Assembly (NCBI GenBank): GCA_963707435.1
Contig: CAVPPF010000003.1
Span: 124,001-188,000 of the forward strand
Origin: UBA4744 sp963707435
GTDB taxonomy: Bacteria; Actinomycetota; Acidimicrobiia; Spongiisociales; UBA4744
Reading direction: 5' to 3'
DNA: 64,000 nucleotides
The notes under the pieces are model-generated. The model had not been told where the DNA came from. It saw only the letters and a list, made by a program, of their open reading frames with translations, and ran no database searches. Position numbers and translations under genes: made by a program. Below are positions 58,711-64,000 of this stretch, piece after piece. Positions within the stretch are counted from its first letter, which is position 1; each line of letters begins with the position of its first letter.

Positions 58711-58905
58711 TCCTTGCCGCACGTGAGGCTTCAATCTATGAGCCGATCGCGAAATCCACAAGAGAGCCCGCCGCCCGACCCCGGCCGGTCATCGATTCGT
58801 CCATAGTCGCACGTTCTCTCCATTCCCGCTTGCCGTGAGCCCATCTCGCAGGACCCGGGTCGAGCACAAACCAAGCCCGGACAGCCCGGACAGCTTCAGA
58901 GCGCT

Positions 58906-60112
58906 CTACGCCGATCGCTCCAGCACGACACCGGCCAGGTGCTCACCGATGGCCAATGAGGCGGTGGCGGCCGGTGACGGGGCGTTGAGCACGTGCAAGC
59001 GCCCGTGGCGACTCCTCGATGGCGAAATCGTCGAGGAGGTTGCCTGCCCGGTCCATGGCCTGGGCCCGTACGCCCGCACCGGCGCGGACGACGTCGTCCA
59101 CCCGGATGGCAGGGACCAGACGCTGCAGGGCAGCCACGAACGCCCGCGGACTGGCCGAGCGGACCATCTCGCCGATGCCGGTCTTCCAGTACTTGCGGGC
59201 CACCACCCACAGGCCGGGATTCCGCACGGTTTCCCACAGATCACCTGTGTCGAGGCTCCCCACCGGTATCCCTCCCGGGACAGGGCCAGCACCGCATTCG
59301 GTCCGGCCTCGACGTCGCCGGTGACCGTCTTGGTGAAGTGCACCCCCAGGAAGGGGAACCGGGGATCCGGCACCGGGTAGATCATGCCGTTGACGAGGTA
59401 CGCCCGTTCGTCCTTGATCTCGTAGTACTCGCCCCGGAACGGGACGATCTGCACGTGCGGGTCCGCTCCCGCCATGCGGGCCACCCGGTCGCACTGCAGG
59501 CCTGCGCAGTTCACCAGGTAGCCGGCCGACAGGTCCCCGGTCGTGGTCGTGATCCCGATCTGCGAAGCCTCGTTGCGATCGAAACGACCTCGGAATTGAG
59601 CCGGACCACCCGCCGTGTTCTTCGAGCCGGCGGGCCATCGCTTCGGCTATCTGCTGGAAGTCGACCGAGGCGGTACCGGGTACGTGCAGGCCGGCCACCC
59701 CGACGGCATGCGGCTCGATCTCCCTGATCGCGGCCGGATCCAGTTCGCGGAGACCCTCGACGCCGTTCTCGGTGCCGCGCCGGTGGATCTCCTCGAGGGC
59801 CGGTATCTCCGATTGGTCCACCGCCACCAGAACTTTGCCGTACGCCTCAAAGGGCAGCCCCTCCGTCTCACAGAAGCGTGCGGAGCTTGTGCGACGCCGT
59901 CGACACAGAGCTTCGCCTTCAGCGAACCCGGCTTGTAGTAGACGCCGGTGTGCACCACCCCGCTGTTGTGTCCCGTTTGGTGTTGGCCGACCCGGCCTTC
60001 CTTCTCGAGCACAACCAACCGGAGTCCCGGTTTGGCCTCGAGCGAGTCCGAGGGCCGTCGCCAGCCCGACAATGCCTCCACCAACTATTGCTACGTCGTA
60101 GTGGTCACTCAT
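58906..60112 (-). pseudogene. L-2-hydroxyglutarate oxidase-like FAD protein, frameshifted
   Basis: N-terminal ATG at 60112: MSDHYDVAIVGGGIVGLATA (dinucleotide motif), then KLVVLEKEGRVGQHQTGHNS-like sequence after a first shift, GVVHTGVYYKPGSLKAKLCV and VAVDQSEIPALEEIHRRG. The LhgO hallmark QIVPFRGEYYEIKDERAYLV with IYPVPDPRFPFLGVHFTKTV and VEAGPNAVLALSREGYRWG is visible in a second frame. The C-terminus ends ASLAIGEHLAGVVLERSA at 58906. At least six shifts are needed. It would oxidise L-2-hydroxyglutarate to 2-oxoglutarate. It is the first gene right of the island. Confidence 0.75.
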
Positions 60113-60137
60113 GGTGACCATGGTAGACCGGCGCGAG

Positions 60138-60165
60138 AAGGGGCAAGCCCGCCGGCTTGCCCCTT
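60138..60165. terminator. Strong inverted repeat terminator downstream of the sigma factor gene
   Basis: AAGGGGCAAGCC (60138-60149) pairs perfectly with GGCTTGCCCCTT (60154-60165), a 12-bp stem with a CGCC loop. On the minus strand it lies 21 bases after the sigma factor stop. It has only a short T-run (TTT on the plus strand, TT on the minus). It probably ends transcription of the sigma gene and insulates the lhgO-like gene. Confidence 0.75.
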
Positions 60166-60185
60166 TCGCTCGATCAGGTTGTCCC

Positions 60186-61226
60186 TCAGATCAGGTCTTG
60201 CTCCCGGATCCCGAAGGAGGGATGGCGGAGCCGGCACAACGCCAGCTTCTCGAGCTGACGGATGCGCTCCCGGGTCAGACTGAACTCGTCGCCGATCTCT
60301 TCGAGGGTCCGGGGGACGCCGTCGTAGAACCCGTAGCGCAGCGCCAGGATGCGGCCCTCCCGATCGGGGAGGCGCTCGATGGACACCCGCAGGCTCTGGG
60401 CCACGTCGAGCTCTTCGGTGATCTGCACCGGGTCGGTGGCGTCCTCGTCCTCGATGAAGTCACCCAGCTGAGCTCCGTCCTCACCGACCGGCTGCTCGAG
60501 CGATACGGTGTCGGCCACGCCGAGCGCCAGCTCGACCTTGTCGACGGTCACGCCGGCTTCTTCGGCGATCTCCTCGGGCTTGGGGTCGCGGCCCAGTTCC
60601 GCTTTGAGGCTGGCCTGGGCGGCGCGAACTGCTGCAAGCGTGTCGTGCAGATGGACCGGAATCCGCACGGTGCGCGACTTGTCGGCAATCGCCCGGGTGA
60701 TGGCCTGTCGAATCCACCACGTGGCGTAGGTGGAGAATTTGAAGCCTTTCCGCCAGTCGAACTTCTCGACGGCGCGGATGAGGCCGAGGTTGCCTTCCTG
60801 GATGAGATCGAGGAAGTCGATGCCGGACGTGTTGGCATAGCGGCGGGCGTTGGCGACCACGAGACGGAGGTTGGCGGTCAGGAAGGCATCCTTGGCTTCC
60901 TTCCCGTGACGGGCTTTGCGCCGCAGTTCGATCTCCTGCTTCTTGTCCTTGTAGTCCCCTGCTTCCAAACGGCCGGCCGCATCCTCGCCGCTCTCGATCT
61001 TCTGGGCGAGTTCGACTTCCTGCTCGGCCGTGAGCAGGTCGTACTCGCCGATCGCGGTCAGGTACTGGCTGACGAGGTCGGTCGTGAGACGGCCTCGCTC
61101 GTCGGTCAGCTTGTTGCGCTGCTTGTCGCGCTCTTTTTCACGGCGGGCTCTGACGTCCGACTTCGGGTTGGCGCCATTTCCGTTGCCGTTGGAGCGGACG
61201 CGACGCGTCTTCTCGGCTGCTGGCAT
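60186..61226 (-). CDS. Primary-like RNA polymerase sigma-70 factor
   Basis: 346 residues. After a basic, Asn/Gly-rich N-terminus (about 40 residues) there is region 1.2 (DLVSQYLTAIGEYDLLTAEQ), region 2 with FLTANLRLVVANARRYANTS, IDFLDLIQEGNLGLIRAVEK and FDWRKGFKFSTYATWWIRQA (-10 recognition), region 3 with VRIPVHLHDTLAA, and region 4 with GVPRTLEEIGDEFSLTRERI (-35 HTH). It has the primary-type RPAYS-like helix, but is short and lacks a large region 1.1, as in group 1/2 actinobacterial sigma factors such as HrdB/SigB types. ATG 61226 follows GGAGGA; a GTG 7 codons upstream is also in frame. Confidence 0.93.
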   Translation of the reverse strand: MPAAEKTRRVRSNGNGNGANPKSDVRARREKERDKQRNKLTDERGRLTTDLVSQYLTAIGEYDLLTAEQEVELAQKIESGEDAAGRLEAGDYKDKKQEIELRRKARHGKEAKDAFLTANLRLVVANARRYANTSGIDFLDLIQEGNLGLIRAVEKFDWRKGFKFSTYATWWIRQAITRAIADKSRTVRIPVHLHDTLAAVRAAQASLKAELGRDPKPEEIAEEAGVTVDKVELALGVADTVSLEQPVGEDGAQLGDFIEDEDATDPVQITEELDVAQSLRVSIERLPDREGRILALRYGFYDGVPRTLEEIGDEFSLTRERIRQLEKLALCRLRHPSFGIREQDLI

Positions 61227-61492
61227 GTTGGGGTGTCCTCCGGTCAAGGGGTCGATCTCGCTGGGAACGTTCTCATGCGAGACATCGAATGCAATATGAC
61301 ATACATATCCGGGTTTGTGAACCCCTTTTCTTTCGGAAAGTTCTTCCAGGGATTCACCGCGGGTTCACACCGTTCGCACGGGATTGCTCCAACGGCCGCT
61401 GATCGAGGGTCGTATTGGTGGAGCGTTGCACGCTGATCACCATCGGTATTTCCTTCGAGAGCTTTACCCCCGAATGCCACTACGTTGCTTCC

Positions 61493-63512
61493 ATGCCCAA
61501 TCGCCTAGCCGGGGAAACCTCCCCTTACCTCCTCCAGCACCAGGACAACCCGGTCGACTGGTACCCGTGGGGGGAGGAAGCCAACCAGCGAGCGCGCGGA
61601 TGAAGACAAGCCCATTTTGCTGTCCGTCGGGTACTCGGCGTGCCACTGGTGCCATGTCATGGCTCACGAGTCGTTCGAAGACGAAGCGACCGCTTCACTC
61701 ATGAACCGCCTCTTCGTCAATGTCAAGGTAGATCGCGAAGAACGACCCGACGTCGATGCCATCTACATGGAGGCCGTCCAGCGGTTGACGGGCCGGGGGG
61801 GATGGCCCATGACCGTGTTCTTGACACCCGCCGGTGAGCCGTTCTACGCCGGCACCTATTTCCCCAAGGACGACCGGCCCGGGATGCCCTCGTTCGAGCG
61901 GATCTTGCTGGCCGTTGCGGACGCCTGGAACAACCGTCGCGCCGACGTACACGACCAGGCCCACCGGCTGGTTGAAACGATCGACCGGACGCTGCCCCCC
62001 ACGGACGATCTCCCGACCCGCGCAGCCCTGGAGCAGGCAGTGGGAGTTCTCCAAGGTCTCTTCGACGACACGCATGGCGGCTTCGGCGGTGCCCCGAAGT
62101 TCCCTCAGGAACCCGTCGTGGAGTTCTTGCTGAGGGTGGCCGGTGAACCTTGGGCGGCCGGAGCGCTCGATATGGCCCGGGCCACGCTCGATGCCATGGC
62201 CCGCGGCGGGATCTTCGACCACGTCGGCGGGGGCTTCGCCCGGTATGCAGTGGACCGGCACTGGCTGATCCCCCACTTCGAGAAGATGCTCTACACCAAT
62301 GCCCAGCTCGCCCGTCTCTATCTTCGCGCCTGGCAGGTAACCGGCGAAGAACGGTATCGAACGGTTGCGGAAGCCACCCTCGAGTACCTGACCAGGGACC
62401 TGCTGCTGCCGGACGGCGGATTCGCTTCCGCCGAAGACGCCGACTCGGAGGGGATTGAAGGGAAGTTCTATGTGTGGTCCGCAGCCGAGTTCCGGTCCAT
62501 CGTCGGAACGGAAGCCGCGGAGTTGGCAGGCACCTACTTCGGGGTAACGACCGCCGGCAACTTCGAAGGGGCAAACCACCTCTACGAGGCCCGCTCGGTC
62601 GAGGAAGTTGCCGCCGAGCACGGGGTCACGCTTCAACAGGTCGACGACGCCGTGGCGGTTGCCCGGGAGCGGCTCCTGAAGGCCCGGACGGCGCGCGTCC
62701 GCCCCGGCCTCGACGACAAGGTGGTCACCTCGTGGAACGGCCTGGCGATCAGGGCATTCGCCGAAGCGGGGGCCATCCTGGACGAACCCGGCTACCTCGA
62801 CATTGCCAAGAGAGCTGCACAGTTCGTCCTCCAGAACAGTCGTGACGGGTCGGGCAGGCTGCTTCGCAGCTGGGGAAAGGGAAAGCCCGGCCGGCCCGGG
62901 TTCAGCGAGGACTATGCCACCCTCGCCGTCGGCCTGTTCACGCTCTATCAGGCCACCGGCGAAACCTCCTGGTACCGCGAAGCGCTGGCCCTCGTCGAGC
63001 AGATGGCCGGGCTGTTCGCTGCCCCGGATGGTGGGTTCTTCACCACCGGGATCGACGCCGAGGCCCTCATCACGCGGCCGAAGGACCAATACGACAGCCC
63101 GCACCCATCCGCCAACTCCATGGCGGCCGAGGCCACCCTCATCGCCTCGCTGTACACGGGCGACGCCGGGTTGCGAGCGCTCGCCGAGGGGACGATCCGA
63201 GCGGGGGGAAGGCTGATCGAAGGAGCACCGACCGGGGTCGGGCATCTGCTGGCTGTGCTCGCCTCGCTGCTCCGACCACCCCGGGAGGTCGCAATAGTCG
63301 GGCCGGATGCCCGGCGGCTTGCCCGGGTGGTATGGGAGGAATTCCGGCCCGATGTGGCCCTGGCCGTTGACCAGGACGGCGCGGCAGGGATAGTCCCCCT
63401 GCTGGCCGGACGGAGCAGCGCGACGGGCACACAAGCATTCGTGTGCCGGAACTTCGTGTGTGAGCTGCCGGTATCGGATGCGGAGTCGCTGCGGCGCAGC
63501 CTCGCCGAGTAG
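61493..63512 (+). CDS. DUF255 thioredoxin-domain protein (YyaL/spermatogenesis-associated-20 type), one frameshift
   Basis: About 673 residues after joining. The ATG at 61493 gives MPNRLAGETSPYLLQHQDNP (YLLQH..NPVDW is a DUF255 hallmark). At about 61600 a single missing base breaks the frame; restored, it reads DKPILLSVGYSACHWCHVMA with the thioredoxin-like CHWC motif and SFEDEATASLMNRLFVNVKV. The C-terminal 450 residues form an alpha/alpha barrel (DDTHGGFGGAPKFPQEPVVE, YAEDADSEGIEGKFYVW-like, DDKVVTSWNGLAIRAFAEA). Function is unknown, possibly a thiol redox or sugar-related role. No clear ribosome binding site, so leaderless initiation is possible. Confidence 0.85.
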
Positions 63513-63602
63513 CGGGCGCCGCGCAAAAACGGGTCTTTGGACCCTGGCAGCTGAATCGACAGACACCCAGGCTGGAGACAGCCTCACCGAAGGGCATGAT
63601 CG

Positions 63603-64000
63603 GTGGATCGCGACGTGTTGCTCATGATCGTGGCGATCGTCGCCGCGCTGGCCGCGGCGGTCGCCCTGGCCATTGCCGTCCATGTTCTGATCGGCCGCGT
63701 CACCGCCCGGCGCCGCACCTCGTCGGTCCGGCGCAACCTGTGTTTTTGGTGCGGAGCCGAATACCGCCGGGAGCTGGACGCCCACGAAGCAGAACCCGAC
63801 GAGTGGCTCCATTGCCGGGCTTGCGGGCAGAGAGTCCACGACCGGTGCCAGCACCAGATCCGGGCACTCCAGGCCGACTGGGTATGCCCGCACCCCGAAG
63901 CCGTCCTGACCTGCCCGGCCTGTGGGCGCCGCTCCATCAACGATGAGGCTGCGGCGCTCATGGCGAAGCTCACCAAAGAGCTCAACAAGTACGCCAAGAA
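63603..64000 (+). CDS. Membrane-anchored zinc-finger-like protein, 5' part (cut by window edge)
   Basis: The frame is open to the end of the window (132 residues visible). A GTG at 63603 gives VDRDVLLMIVAIVAALAAAV, one N-terminal membrane helix (about residues 6-30), then a basic stretch and a Cys/His-rich cytosolic domain: NLCFWCGAEYRRELD, HCRACGQRVHDRCQHQIRAL and WVCPHPEAVLTCPACGRRS. The Cys-x2-Cys pairs and the His-x2-Cys between them look like a RING/PHD or LIM-like zinc module, unusual for a bacterium. A helix rich in Lys follows at the edge. Function unknown. Confidence 0.6.
   Translation, partial: MDRDVLLMIVAIVAALAAAVALAIAVHVLIGRVTARRRTSSVRRNLCFWCGAEYRRELDAHEAEPDEWLHCRACGQRVHDRCQHQIRALQADWVCPHPEAVLTCPACGRRSINDEAAALMAKLTKELNKYAK

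Noticed and set aside
60103..60119. GGTCACTCATGGTGACC, an inverted repeat at the lhgO start
   Set aside because: It resembles the 15-nt island site only in CACTC. The arms are different, and it overlaps the start codon, where ATGGTGACC arises from coding, so it is not counted as a fourth site.
61695..63893. A 732-residue open frame on the minus strand antisense to the DUF255 gene
   Set aside because: It follows from high-GC codon bias opposite a real gene. The product shows no family features, and the plus strand carries the clear DUF255 motifs.

Overview
This is a high-GC actinobacterial chromosome segment. Gene content and codon use suggest an uncultured Acidimicrobiia-like lineage; that placement is inference, since no rRNA or other taxonomic marker is present. 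The window has three parts.

Part 1, positions 1 to about 23,710, is an intact, tightly packed backbone. It carries the end of leuC and all of leuD (leucine biosynthesis), an OmdA-domain protein, a glycerophosphodiester phosphodiesterase, an EamA transporter and a RecQ-type helicase. Next come the histidine-degradation genes hutI, hutU and hutH, with glpD, galT and galK between hutU and hutH. A hemerythrin-like protein, an ABC exporter, a LiaF-like membrane protein, a LOG-family protein, a SixA-type phosphatase, a class V aminotransferase, a haem-binding protein, a HerA-like ATPase with a membrane partner, and a CBS protein follow. Almost every frame here is clean.

Part 2, about 23,760 to 58,720, is a surface or exopolysaccharide (EPS) island. 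It has a UDP-glucuronate-decarboxylase-like SDR, a WcaJ-type initiating sugar transferase and nucleotide-sugar enzymes (two glucose-1-phosphate cytidylyltransferases, three further SDRs including Gmd, a GDP-fucose-synthase-like protein, a RmlC-like epimerase, an AlgD-like dehydrogenase and two TylCIII-type methyltransferases). It also has glycosyltransferases of GT2, GT4 and WecG types, two sulfotransferases, acyltransferases, a PIG-L deacetylase, an O-antigen-ligase-like protein and a Wzz/Wzc tyrosine kinase. Embedded in it are a lasso-peptide-type trio (B2 transglutaminase-like protein, PqqD-like RRE, PF14907 nucleotidyltransferase) and a tandem array of three near-identical secreted beta-helix proteins. 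Together the genes imply a fucose-containing, probably C-methylated and sulfated polymer, made by a Wzy-type pathway whose flippase and outer parts are not visible here. Three copies of a 15-nt near-palindrome sit at promoters in the island and may mark a shared regulator.

Part 3, about 58,900 to 64,000, returns to backbone: a broken L-2-hydroxyglutarate oxidase, a primary-like sigma factor with a strong terminator, a DUF255 thioredoxin-fold protein (one frameshift) and the start of a membrane-anchored zinc-binding protein.

Frameshifts are concentrated in the island and its right edge. Most genes between 24 and 60 kb read through only if one or more single-base indels are allowed, whereas the first 23.7 kb has essentially none. 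Local consensus error (low coverage or mixed strains) explains this better than mass pseudogenisation. Broken genes are therefore given as one locus each, with the approximate shift positions. No tRNA, rRNA, CRISPR array, transposase or integrase was recognised.
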